DNA of 64,000 nucleotides from Mytilus galloprovincialis (lineage: Eukaryota > Mollusca > Bivalvia > Mytilida > Mytilidae): the NCBI RefSeq assembly GCF_965363235.1, contig NC_134841.1:60905078-60969077 (forward strand). The letters run 5' to 3'. Below are positions 14,677 through 27,700 of the stretch, one piece after another. A model generated the notes under the pieces. That model ran no database searches and was not told where the DNA came from. It saw only the letters and a list, made by a program, of their open reading frames with translations. The position numbers and the translations under genes were made by a program. Each line of letters opens with the position of its first letter. The first letter of the stretch is position 1.

Positions 14677-15032
14677 TTAACAATGTAAGAAGTTGATAGT
14701 TGTACCAACAGATGCGATAAATTCGTAAAGTTCGAATTCCAATTTAAAACGATAGCTTCCGTCAATAATTTGTTCTGATTGGATCGATTCATTCAGCAGT
14801 TCTTTCAAGTTTTCTGAGCCCGGTGCTTGTATGAAAAATGCGTAAAATTTCGGAGAATTCACACTACTACTAAGACGTCTGTGTAAAACTTTCAAATCTT
14901 TCCTCAACAACGTGTTGGTTTTACAAGGGGATGTTACAGCACTATTTACCGTGTACTGAAATATACCCCGCCGTCTAACCCCATATTGAATATACACGGT
15001 TTCCACGCGGTTGCTTTTAACAAAACATATCC
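14677..15032 (-). CDS. Orphan coding-like terminal exon, unrecognised
   Basis: The minus strand is open for 117 codons from a good acceptor (cctatacatttctag, at 15033) to a TAA stop. The first base pair of the exon completes a split codon. The peptide has three cysteines, a basic YGVRRRG segment, a helix-like LLRKDLKVLHRRL and a C-terminal RFKLEFELYEFIAS followed by NFLHC. Codon use looks coding rather than random. I could not find upstream exons between here and gene A, and I do not recognise the family. It could be the last exon of a small extracellular protein gene or a gene remnant. Confidence 0.35.
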
Positions 15033-15431
15033 CTAGAAATGTATAGGAGGTAAGATAAATATAAACATATTGGCTTTTTCGTGTCTCGAACTTTTTTCAT
15101 TTTATGTATATATATTTGTTCTATTCCTTTGCAGTCAACTCACGTCACATGTTTTTAAAAGGAAGTGAAACCTTGTTTTTTGGGGGGAATATGGAGCGTT
15201 ATATGCGTCTTGTCAACATTCAGTTTAAGGATAGTTTGCAGAAACAAATCAGTTATTCAGAAGTAATCCTTAGGAAACAAAATCCTCAATGTCTTAGGAA
15301 GACAACATCTTTGTAGTGAGATGACTTTATGCACGTCTGCACAAAAGTTACTCCTACTTCCTATCTTTTTGCTGATTTAAATCATTTGTGTTAAACAGCT
15401 ATGTTAATATGATTATTTATTAGATTTGAAA

Positions 15432-15712
15432 ACGGAAATGGGGAATATGTCAAAGAGACGACACTCCGACCAAAACGCATATAAAAGCCAAAGGCCACTA
15501 ATGGGTCTACACCGCAGCGAGAAAATCTCGCACCGGCGGTCCTTAGTTAGCCCTCAATAAAAATGTGTACTTCTAGTAGTAAAGTGAACATAGACTTCAT
15601 ACTAAACTCCATAACATATAAATGGACTAAAAATAAAAGACACACAAGACTAACAAAGACCTTCAGCGGGGTTAAACATGTTTTGTGAGATCTGAACCCT
15701 CCTCATATACTT
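15432..15712 (+). repeat. Divergent GGGGAATGTGTCAAAG-family copy
   Basis: Starts AAACGGAAATGGGGAATATG and runs to the GTGAGATCTGAACCCTCCTC part of the family. Older than the copies at 25.6 and 57.6 kb, judged by mismatches. Confidence 0.65.
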
Positions 15713-16493
15713 TTAGTCAATTTATAATCAGAAACACACAACAATTCGCTTATTAAAACTCAGTTTTAAAAAGTTCGAGTCCGATGTCAGAATAGGTAAC
15801 AAAAGTAACTAAGCAAAATGACAATGATACTTAAATCAATTGTATGCTTTTTGTAGAATCAATTTAAATAAAATTACAATTAAGATTCTACTGATTATCT
15901 CCCTTGTGCATAGGTTCTTGGCTGGGTTTGTCTATACCTATGGTCCTTTTCTATTATATCAACTCTTCCGCGGTTTTTGTTTGTGGCCTAAAACACAACA
16001 TACTCTTTCTAGCTGAAATTCATGTATGCTTCAATGAAATCGGTGCCTTTTAATCAAACGTAGGAAAGACTATTTAAGATCCATGACATAAATATCTATA
16101 GAGGATGTCAAACTTTTCATTACATGATAAAATATTCGATAAATAAAAAATTAAAATTATTGTACGTTATAAAGAATTTTTTGTTTTGTTTTTATGAATA
16201 AAATTATTGTGTTTAAAAAAAAAAGTTTTTTTTTTCAAATGAATATTACAATTACAACAAAATTAGGTATAACGTAAAATAACAAAAACAAAGAACTCCA
16301 AGGTAAATTCAAAACAGAAAGTTTCCTAAAAAACGTCAAAATCAAAAACCTCAAACACATCAAAATGACGTAAAAAGATGTTATATTCCTGACTTGGAAC
16401 ATGCATTACCTTATGTCGAAAATGGAGGATAAAACCTGTGGTTATAGCTTATTAAACCTGTAACTTGTTTGATGGTTTACCAGTATTTGTAGC

Positions 16494-16697
16494 TTAGGCA
16501 TTTGGGGCTTCTTTGTAGTTTAATGGGTACATATTTGGGGAAAATATATATGTAGCATACATTGTATTCCCATCAAAATAACGAAGCATAGCGCCAAACG
16601 AAACAAAGAAGTGATCATAAACGTCTTTGGACCGTCTTCTGTGTGTCAACGAGTCACATTTGAAGTCATAATGGTATTCATAAAAATAATGAGGCAA
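16494..16697 (-). CDS. Orphan coding-like fragment, unrecognised
   Basis: 67 open codons on the minus strand ending in TAA, including DHFFVSFGAMLRYFDGN and YIFSPNMYPLNYKEAPN. The composition is protein-like. There is no ATG at the 5' end and no convincing acceptor, so it may be a fragment of a gene or of a transposable element. Same strand as the orphan exon at 14.7 kb; a link is not shown. Confidence 0.25.
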   Translation of the reverse strand: MPHYFYEYHYDFKCDSLTHRRRSKDVYDHFFVSFGAMLRYFDGNTMYATYIFSPNMYPLNYKEAPNA

Positions 16698-17259
16698 AAA
16701 AAAAAACGAAGTACGAAACTTAAATTATAACTTTAACAACAAGTTTCTATAGTTATACTAAATCAGTAATAATTGTGATTAGGTGTTTTCGTGTATTTCA
16801 AAAATCCCAAGGCCGACTACTTATTCGCGAATATCCTTATTACGTCCAGAGTGTATTTTTCGCAGAATCATTCTCAGACAAAGGTCAAGAGAATCGACAC
16901 ACATAAAAATAAATTGTAACGGAAACAATCTCGATAACCATTTATAAAATTTTCAATTTCTTCTAATAAGAATCGATACAAGTAGAAATGTTACAGACAA
17001 CCTAAAGCAAACAATAGGGACAAAGAATTGAAAAACTTATGCAATGAAAAAAGCAGGAGAAAAGATATTTTTAATACCGTATTTGCAAGACAATACTTCA
17101 TTGTAAGTGACTAGTTATAGTGCATGCGATTCTTAACTAACAGATTACAAACTGAAATGCGCATCGTCTAATGTGTAATAATTACACAACTGAGAACCAA
17201 TTTTTACATGATTTAACAAACTTTACTAAAATTGTCCGTTTATAAATTTTGAAATTATT

Positions 17260-17470
17260 AAGAGACTAAGGTTTCAATCCCTCAGGCAAAGTTGACTTTA
17301 GATGAATTTGGCTATTTATTTTAGGTATTTTTGACATATAGCTCTTCAACGGTTTCGGTACTTATACATCTACGGATTTCAAATGTTTGGCTTTGAGCGT
17401 TCCTAATGAAGGCAAGTCCTGAAAAGCGCTTTGGACGCAAGAAATTATTCAAGGGGTTGTTTTCAATTTT
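17260..17470 (+). repeat. Mussel repeat, CGTTCCTGATGAAGG family
   Basis: Contains TTTGGCTTTGAGCGTTCCTA and GGACGCAAGAAATTATT. A second copy is at 26395..26605 (intron 3 of gene A), and a fragment is at 49995..50100, all on the same strand. Confidence 0.65.
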
Positions 17471-18576
17471 TTATGCATTAAGTAAAACCAGGGCTGTTCT
17501 AGGTGTTCCTCAAATGTAAATAGTATCCAGTTTTACATGCTCTTATAAAGTGTTTCTCATTTAATCTTCGAAGAACGCACCAATGCGACATAGCATCAAG
17601 CGTTTGTTTGTTTAGGAACATCTAGCTCAGCCCTAGTTTTTGTGGGGTTCATGTTGTTCATTTTGACTTTGTGTCTAGCGTAGTGTGGATTTGTGTCATT
17701 CGTTTCATTGCTCCTAATTGTGTCTTGACTCTACCGTCACAATAATTTTCTTTAGAAGCAACTGAGGTAACACTTATTGAAAAGAAAATGTAAAATAACG
17801 TAATTGAGCAGAATTAACAAAACCTAATAGTAAAAATATATAGTATTTAGATCTAGTATTGAATAAAAGTTATTTGTTTTTGAAGTATTAAAATTATTGA
17901 AAAAACAATTTTAGTTTATTATTTAATCTCTTTTGCATTCATTCATTGACTTTCTGATTTGACCCTGTGGATAACAGAAATGTATGATGAGAATCGGCCG
18001 TACCTTTTAACTTTTCAAATACTTCATTTATTTTTAACAAAGAGATTTAAAACCCAGTAAGTATCTCTTTTATGAGAAAAACCTTCAATTTTGAATGGAA
18101 TAAATACCACAATTATAAGTAAATAAATAAATAAAGACGGTTTCTTAATAGGTTGTTCAAAACGAATATAAAAAGAATGTACTATAGATTGCTTCAATGT
18201 CATTCCAAACTTCCTCTTTTATTGGGGAAATTATATGATATTAAATGCAAATATTTTTATATAACATTGATAATTTCAATTAATATCTTTAAAGTTATAA
18301 TATCTTATATTAAACATTTATGGAAATTGCTTTTTTTTCAATATTTAACAGTTAATTTCCTTATACTTTTTTCTCAATTGTAGCTCCAGGTATCTGCGTT
18401 GTAAATTAGCGGAAGGACATGTCACATGACAAAATTGTTCTCGTAGAATCATTCTATTGGTCAAGTTGATGGTATGAACAGTAGTAGTTCCGAATAGGGT
18501 TAGGTCGGATAATTGTCGTTCAACTTGTCTGTAGTTTTGTTTTAAATTAAAATTGGAATATACGTTTCTTCCTGGC
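17471..18576. other. Upstream region of gene A
   Basis: A weak GGAGCACC-type fragment may lie at 17560..17700 (TTTTTGTGGGGTTCATGTTG). No exon was found upstream of the TATA box at 18623. Confidence 0.4.
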
Positions 18577-18630
18577 GGAAATTTCCGATTTTGGTAAGTA
18601 TAACGACAAAGGATGGTTCTTTTATAAATA
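18577..18630 (+). promoter_or_regulatory. Gene A core promoter: kappaB-like site and TATA box
   Basis: A perfect palindrome GGAAATTTCC (18577..18586) fits an NF-kappaB/Rel site. TATAAATA follows at 18623..18630, so transcription should begin near 18655, leaving about 45 nt of 5' UTR before the ATG at 18699. A donor-like gtaagt at 18593 lies between the two and is not needed for the model. Motif assignment is by eye. Confidence 0.5.
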
Positions 18631-18698
18631 GGACTGTAGAAAGTCAGAATTACAATTATATAATTCAGCTTATAACAGGATACTTCAAACTCTTAAAT

Positions 18699-18723
18699 AT
18701 GAATTTCAAAAAAATATGTACAT
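18699..18723 (+). CDS. Gene A coding exon 1 (start of signal peptide)
   Basis: ATG plus eight codons and one base, ending at a consensus donor (ACAT|gtaagt). Phase 1 matches exon 2, and the joined codon TAC gives Tyr9. The ATG lies 76 bp behind a TATA box. A longer frame with an ATG at 19345 reads through the acceptor of exon 2 and is less likely to be the true start. Confidence 0.75.
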
Positions 18724-21700
18724 GTAAGTTTCAAAGGTAGTATAAACATTCGACATCCGCAAAATGTGATATCTTCTTATAGGAGATATGAACATGGTTT
18801 TTTTTAGTGGAGCAATAATTATATAACTGTATGAATTCAAATTGACACATTTAAAAAAAAATATTCTCAAATCTTTATTCCAAATTAATTTGATTTCACC
18901 AAAAATAATCCTCACAATTTTCTTAATATTACCTTACGATAATTGACTATAGGTAGTAATAATTGTCCCTACATTTTATTCTTTATTAAAATTGCCTTTA
19001 AAATTATCTTAGTAGTATATCACTTCGAATGTTCATCCCAAATAAAAACATTAACCTTTTCGTATTTAGTTTTATTGTTTTGTGTTTCATTTTTTAAAAT
19101 TCGACAAATAGGTTTGTAAAAAAGATAAATATTTCTATATGGATAAAATATAGGTCAAGATCAATTATACAGAAGACTTAAACGTGAAATATATGAATGC
19201 ATGACTGACAGCAGTAAAAAGACTGAGACAAAAAATAATTATCGTTATTTTGGAAGGAAATAAATCTAGCTGTCACGTATCAAATTATAATTTATATTAT
19301 ATGTTTCTTCTTATATATTTTTCTTTTACTAGATTATTTACAACATGATTTTATTTTCAGACTTTCTAATAATTTTTATTCAATTAACAATATTTGTTAA
19401 TTCTGCAAGACACGTGTGCGGGGGAAACAGTCAGCTACAAGTCATTCATGATCTTTTTGGGGAAAACCCACATTCCAATAATGGACAGAAACTTGAACAT
19501 ACATTAAATACGTGTAGGAAAAAAGCCGGGTACTTAGAAATACATGCAAAGCAGCTTTTGAATAAATATGTAAGTTCATATTTATATATTGATATGTAAT
19601 TATAATAACTTGATTACTATTTTTTATAATGGAAACATATATATATATATATATATACAACTCGTCTAAACATCAACCCAACAATGTTAGATCTGTAAAT
19701 TTGCTTTCGCAAATTTTTGGTTCTTCCCTCGCCGGGATTCGAACCCATGCTACTGTGATATCGTGACACCAAATCGCCTGCACTGCAGCCGTCCCGCTAG
19801 ACCACACGACCACCTGGGCTCTCATCTATATATATATATAAGACAGACGTTTTCTAGCAGTATGTCATCTGCCCGCATTTTTTTCAGTAAATTGCAATAT
19901 CAATTGTGTGTTCTTGATGTTCTTAGTGGATTTTTTTCTCATGCAGTTTTTTATTCTATAAAATGATCTTGATCTTCATATGATTTTTCTTATACATAGA
20001 AAGTGCTATATTCATATTTGATTCATAATCCGAATCAAAATTAGAAAGTCCCTTTAAATAAACTTTCACATGAGTTTTATTACCATATAAACTTTATAAC
20101 AACCGGGAATCGAACCCGAATAATTCAGTTGTTACATCCCGCTGATCTACGATTTCTACATTGACGTCTGAATGCATAGACAATGAATAATCTTCAATCA
20201 ATCATTCGGATTTAGCTCTGGGTTTACCTATTTAAATAAAAGTGGGCTGATTGCTGATCGGTCACCTCTTTTAGAGAGCACCAACCAAAATCCTGGATTC
20301 ATGAAGAGTTGTTAGCGTGTTAGGAATTCCGGTCCAGCCAAGTAGGAAAGGTCGATAACGGGGAAGGACTGAATTATTCGGGTTTCCAGGAATCCAAATT
20401 TACGTACTAGTGCAGTCTTGAAAATACATCATAAATGAAACGGCTATTTCTGTGAATCTGTATATTGCTAAATAAGCTCACCTTAGATATCAAGGCAAAA
20501 CAGATGTACGCTAGATTTTGTTTTCAAATATGTAAGATGCAACGCACGCGCTAGTGAATTAATTATAGTCTTAAACGGTCATTTTGAAGTTATCATATTC
20601 TTAAAACTCTTAACAAATAAATCATTCAGTCATGTTCAGTTTGTCATTCATTTTTTAAGACTTATCCTCTGTGGTAACGTTGGCACTGTTTAGACAATTC
20701 ACTTGCTGGCAATTCAGTACTTTTTAGTAATATGTTTATTTTAACAGGAGGTAAATAGCTATCTCTGAACAGTCTGAAAAAAGCTTGAACCGATGTTTAT
20801 CGACATTAAGCGAATTATCTTAACAGTAATAAATTAAGCGTAGTAGATAAGTCTGAAAATATACTTCAAAACTGAAAATGACAATATCATTTATTGTTAA
20901 GTGATTGAAGAGCTGATCAGATCAAAATGACCGTTTCAGATTAAAATTGGTGTACTAGATCATTAAACACGATATCATAGAATCATTAAGCAAATGAAAC
21001 ATATATATTACATGAAAGTTTGAATACATGGCGCATATTTGTGTTAATTGAACCAAGGAGGTTATATTAAAAGGAGAGTGAACACTCTGCTTGATACAAA
21101 ATTAGCATCCCCAGGATAGCTGTTCGATCAGAGAAAAATTATAAAATTATAAAGAAACCGACATGTTTATCACCCACTTGACATGGCTCTTTGATGTACC
21201 GGGCTGTTACCGCGAGCAGTTCAGGGTGTTAGATAAATCGCATATGTCACGTGATTGTTATCAGTGACTGGGACATTAAAGTTCAGGTGTATTTTTAGTA
21301 ACAGTGCAGTGCATAGGTGTTTATGATTTGGAAAAAGATTTGACGCGCAATTTCAAAATCAACCGTCTGTCTACGGTGAAAAAAGATAAAGAAATGACAA
21401 AGTTATGAGGGTTTAAAGGAAAGTTAATGAGCGATTTTTATTCAACACTACATTGCTTTAAACAAAGATTTTCGCTTCACCTGTCAATTTCTGTTGATGA
21501 GAATTGGCAGGTAATAATCATAGAAAATATACGAATATGCAAAGCACTTTAGTTACGGTGACCGGTAACGACCGGAAGGAATATTTACAATTGAAACATA
21601 AAGAAATTTATCGGGAACAACGTAAAAGTGACTTTCTGTTATGACTGTTGATATTAACATTGACGGCAATGAGACGGATATTAGTTTTTATTTCTATTGG

Positions 21701-24700
21701 TAATAAGTTTACTTTTAGCATAAACTTTTAATTTTTAATTACTTAATAAAAAATATCACAAAAAATCTGATTAACATTTCAATAATTGTATATCCGGTCA
21801 GTTTATGACACCTCGGGTGTTTCCGTTCTTACTCGGGTATGTAATTAGGACAAAATCTCCCTCTGTGACAGAGTCGATCTCAACTAATTAACACCCACTT
21901 ACAGAAAAGTCGGTAACATTTTATGTGTAATTATCGTCTTTCGTCATCTCTCCTTCTAATATAACCTCCTTGATTGAACTCAGGACATGTCATTATCTGA
22001 GACTAAATATTCGAACAGTGGCTAAAAACTATCTTGCTGTATTATACTTTCACTGAAATGTCGATCTTTAAACATATTGATATTGATGAACAGACGTTGT
22101 AGTCTTTCCAGGAGGCAGGTGAGGTTTTGAACACAACACATGGTCCGTCATCTGGTGTTACTCTAATTAAAAAGAATTAGTGATTTTTTTATGTACCCAA
22201 AATATTCTACTCGCAAACCATTTGTGACTGGTAACGGTTATACCGTGTTTCAGTTCAGTTCAGTAGTATTTCAGAAATTTTTAAATGTATGAAATGTATA
22301 TTTTATATAAATAGGAAAGAATTATATCAACATTTTATCAAGAGGTAAGATAGCGTGAATGCTTAACGTAATTTGTTCACTGCTTTTAAGTAGCTAATTG
22401 ACTTAATCGCCATTCAGTTTCATCGGTTGAAGATGTCGTTCATTTCATATATATTGGGTTACATCGGAGATGGTAAAAACAAATCTTTTTTTTCTAAATC
22501 AATGTCTCTACCCTTAACCAGTTTTTAAATTTGATCCAGAAATCCAATTATTCCCTCATTTAATATCAAAATCGTAAAACTGAAAGGCAAATAAAAATAA
22601 GACTTTTGGTGGTCAAGATAATTAAGCGATATTTCGTTTGTAATTAACGAATTGAAGTTCTAAACTTATTTTGATTGGACGGTTTCTTAATCTTTTACAA
22701 TCTGTGGTGTATGACTTTGATTAACAATATTTTTAACCAATCTAATATCTTTTCTGAACAGAAGATGTAGCGGTCTTTAAACAGACCCTGAATATCTAAT
22801 TCTTTGATTTTAATCTGGTTAGATACAACGAATATTGGACACTAGTATGTCTAACAATCATATCAAATATTGAGTTTGATATATAACTCTTAACAATATA
22901 TCTATATAAAAATAAACAAGTACAATGAGTTAAAACTTAACTTAATACTAACTATAGAAACTAAACAATCTGGACTAGATCTTATTTTAGTCCTCTAAGT
23001 ATTGTTATTATGATTATGATGTATTATGATTATTGAAACAATCTGTTAATCTGACCATGTGTTTCTCTGCACTGACATTCCTTATCTGAATAATGTTAAT
23101 TAAAAGTTTCCTTTCTCAATCATGAAAGTACAATCATTAAAGAGGCTTTCGAAATGAATAAACGTTTATAAGATGACGGAGAAGCTTCTTGGTATACATA
23201 CGCTAAAAATATAACAGGGGCTTGAGAAGCAGATCCTGCATTGCCTGAAACTGTAAAAATGATAAGGATCTGATACAACTGAGAAATAACTGAAAAGTAT
23301 TATAAAAATTATAGTAGTTATTATCTAATAATCTGACTACTATAAAGCGTGAAACCTTAATTGCAGAAATTACAATGAATGGATACATAGATAAATGATG
23401 ATGAATGAAAGTGGTATATTATTTATAAAACAAAAATAAAATAAAAAGGCTGAAGTATTTTTTTGATATGATCATGAATATTCGAAAGAACCGATAAGTT
23501 ATTTCAGGTGACAATGACAAAAAAAAAATATTAATAAAGACACTGAATTCATCTGCATCTCACCAAGAATTAGAACTGTTTTTCCTTCATAGAACAATCA
23601 TAAGAACTGTTACTATGAAGTTCTATTGAAATATATATGTTTCTAGTTTACCATAATGCTTATTTTGTACTGTGTATGACCATCTTTTGATGTGCATTAA
23701 ATTATATGTGTGTATTCTAAGTGTATGCTATGTGAGGATCTTTGTCTTCAGAAATAAAGATGTGTAATCAGGAGCGCAGGAGTCAATGGTGATAGTGGAC
23801 CTATTACGTCAACCACGTTCAACAGTTCGGCGGGAAAATATTTTTGTCCAATACCATTTTTTTAACAAAAATATGTTTAAACTGACAGCTGTGATTGACT
23901 AACTTCTAGACAATAATGCAAAAAAATATCTTTTCGAAATTAACCACCACCACAACCACAATCTTTTTAGTCTACTACTTTTCCTCAGTGTATAATCCTC
24001 CTGTCCTAAATATTGAACTTTTACAATTTTTACTGATATTGTATTAATGCATTTTAGAGACAGTCAAGAATAATAATGAATAGTCAACGTATTTTATCAG
24101 CCGTTGCTCCTGACTGCATGAATTCTATAAGCACAGAACAACTAGAGAATGCTATATGGACAGAGGTATGGAGCTAAGCAATAACATTTTTATATTCGTG
24201 TGACGCACAGTTCGTAATTCTATTATACTATTTCTGTGAACTCGTAAATTAATTTTATATCTACGTTGTTATTTTGAGGTAAACATTTCGAAATGTACTT
24301 TTATATAATTCATCTATGAATTTCTCTGTCCTGAGTGTTCTTGGATTTACTTGTACTGTATTGTATTCCTGTCATGTCATGTTGTAATTTTAGCGGTATT
24401 TTCAGTTTTGCCATTTTTTTCTTAAAATGTCCTGTACCATGTCAGAAATATGGTAGTTGTTATCAAGTAGTTCGTTTCTATGTATGTTGCATTGGCGTTT
24501 TATTTTGTTCTTCAGTGTCTCTGTTGTTCCGTTGTTTTCCTCTCATGGTTTTTAAATGTCCTGTACCGAGTCAAAAATATGGCAGTTGTGATCAAGTAAT
24601 AGGTTTCTATGTATGTTGCATTGGCATGAGGGTTTTTTTTTGCGCTTGTTCCGTTGTTTTCCTCTTATAGTTTATGTGTTTCCCTCGGTTTTAGTTTGTA

Positions 24701-27700
24701 ACCTTGATTTTTCTCTCTCATACGATGTATGACTTATGAACAGCGGTATACTACTGTTGCCTTTATTTTTCAGAAATTCAAATATTTATAACTTTTAAAA
24801 CAGGTTTTCCCTTTTGATTCGTGTGTTTTATTAACAATTTTTTTTTCTCAAGAAAATGGAAGTTGACTCTATAAACAACACCGGCGTTAAAAATTAGGAT
24901 GTGATATTCCGTTTTAAATAAGACATCTACAATATACAGCCTTCTTTACTAATGTTAGCTACATGAAAGAATTTTGTAAAGGTTTAAATCAATTTGCTGT
25001 AACTAAATTACGTAGAATTCCTTTAGCAGAAGCATACGTCGTTTCACGTTAGTATAACAATATAACAAAATGCTAGTTACAACTGTGCATATCTCAAAAT
25101 ATATTTTAACATTTTACCTATTATGACTGACTGTTTTGCTCACAAATTGTTTTCAATATATTGGAATTTTGTGCAACTGTCATACTAGTTAGAGGTTTAG
25201 ATAGGTATAAAAACCAGGTTGAATCCACCATTTTCTATATAAGGAAATGCCAGAACCAAGTCAGACATATAACAATTGTTTCCCATTCATTTGATATATT
25301 TGAGCGTTTGATATTTCCATACGATAACAGACTATTCAGTTTGAATTTAACTTGTAGTTTGGTATTTTTGCTTTTTTAATTTTGGTTACGTTTCTGTTTT
25401 TGTTTAGTTCCCAAGATATGATAGTGTTAAACTAAAGACACACAAGAACTATACCATTAGCAAAAATTAATACATATTGTAGTATGACATTTAACCATGA
25501 ATGGTTTATGTTAGTATGGTCCAATGAAAACATCAAATAAAGGCGGACGTATTCCTTAAAATTAAAAAATATTAAGATTTAAATACTTAAATAATTAAAA
25601 AGAATTTTAATGTGCGTATTGTTATGCGTTTACTTTTCTACATTGGTTAGAGGTATAGGGGGAGGGTTGAGATCTCACAAACATGTTTAACCCCGCCGCA
25701 TTTTTGCGCCTGTCCCAAGTCAGGAGCCTCTGGCCTTTGTTAGTCTTGTATTATTTTAATTTTAGTTTCTTGTGTACAATTTGGAAATTAGTATGGCGTT
25801 CATTATCACTGTACTAGTATATATTTGTTTAGGGGCCAGCTGAGGGACGCCTCCGGGTGCGGGAATTTCTCGCTACATTGAAGACCTGTTGGTGATCCTC
25901 TGCTGTTGTTTTTTATTTGGTCGGGTTGTTGACACATTCCCCATTTCCTTTCTCAATTTTATTGTATATATATTTTGCTATTCGGTCTCTTCAATATAAC
26001 ATTATAAAATAACTGTTTTCTCCTACACTTTCTGAAAAGGAGTAACAGTATTTATATCCATGTGTTGTGGGGTTACCGGTTTATGTTAAATGTATATAAG
26101 TCATCAATTGATATTCCCTGCAAAAACTCACTGGTAAAACCAAAACCATTGAGCGAGAATCAACTAGTAAAGTTCAGTACCCAAAAATTGCTTCTTCACA
26201 TATAACCATGAATATTTTTTTCTATTTTTCGGTCTTTTTCATAAAATAAATTTCTGCTCCTTCCTATATAAGGGTAATTTTAAAGGATATTGGTTTTTTG
26301 TCACCCACTGTTCAAATTTATTGAGTATTCAAAACGTTTGTTCTAGAATATTACATAGAAAATACTTGTTTCTTTTTTCAAATAAGATTAACTATTATGA
26401 AACTAAGGTTTCAAGTCCCTCAGGCAAAGTTGGCGTTAGATGAGTTTGGCTATTTATTTTAGGTATTTTTGACATATAGCCCTTCAACGAATTTCGGTTC
26501 TTATACTTCTTCGGATTTCAAATATTTGGCTTTGAGCGTTCCTGATGAAGGTAAATCAAGAAAAACGCTTCGGACGCAATAAATTATTACACGTGTTGTT
26601 CTCCATTTTTGTGTATCTATTTTGAAAAAAATCATTTTTCTTTTCAAGCTAACTAAAAATCTCAAAGGGATCTCTTAAATAGAAGTAACAATATTTGTAA
26701 TACTGCCTAAAAAACAAAAGTAAACATCAAAGGTTTGTGGTGTATTTTATCTACGTCCGACTTTCAAAGGAAGGCATTAACTTTTAATTTCATTTGGAGT
26801 ACGTCATATATATGAAAATGTACTATAGCGTCCTAAATGAAAATGTACTAAAGAGTCATATATGCAAACGAACTAAAGCGTCCTATATGAAAATGCAGAA
26901 CAGTCATTTCAAAGATCTTTTTTAAGATTTTTTTTCGACAAAATACCAGTCCTTTTCAAGATATAATGATCAGAACATTATCACACTTACATGGATTCAA
27001 AAATGTATGTCTAATTCGATTTGGTTTTTATAGGCTTTGATCTATCTAGACGTTAGAACATACTCATCCGTTCTTATCCTCGGGTTTTAAATATTCATAA
27101 AAACATGACCAAGTATTACCCAACCTTTTTAAAGTTTCGCTTTGAAATTGTTACAAGTTTTGTTATCCCATGACTTTGTATAGCTTACGAACTGGTCTGA
27201 GATTTATTCATTGTTAAAGGATGTACGGTAACATGTAGTTGTTTATACCAATGTCCTTTGGTCTTTTAATAGACATATGCTCCATTAGCATATCTCCGTA
27301 TTTTGAAATACGTATTGTTTTGAAAATGATGACGCTTTTCAGGTCCTTAATTACTATTCGAACGGAATTGTTAGTAAATACAAGAAAAACGTATGCCAAT
27401 TATGATATTTAAAATTATGAAAAAGGAAATAATCAGGACATCATGCAAAAAAAGCATTCTTTTCAATAGATTTTAAAAGTTGTATATTCTCTATTAAATC
27501 TTTTTTTTCTAAAACTTGTTTTCCTTTTTTATTCATCACAAAATATTGTAAACTTCTTGGTCTTTCCATCCATTACTCATAAAAAAAAACATCGTCTTTT
27601 CCTGTAAATCTTAATGAAATAGAATGTCATAGTTATTTTTGAAAGACCAAGCGTCACAAATAGTGACGTATCTAAAACATTATTTATATTATACTTTATT

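Noticed and set aside
19345-19599. Single-exon frame starting at the ATG at 19345 as the start of gene A
   Set aside because: The first 16 bases of it are the pyrimidine tract and AG of a consensus acceptor; the split exon at 18699 gives the right phase, a better signal peptide and a layout equal to gene B.
19720-19825. A working tRNA gene on the minus strand
   Set aside because: Boxes A and B are present but no clean acceptor stem or cloverleaf can be drawn, and the body matches a dispersed element.
24335-24670. 111-codon frame with cysteine-rich hydrophobic repeats
   Set aside because: It coincides with a known mussel interspersed repeat and its internal duplication.
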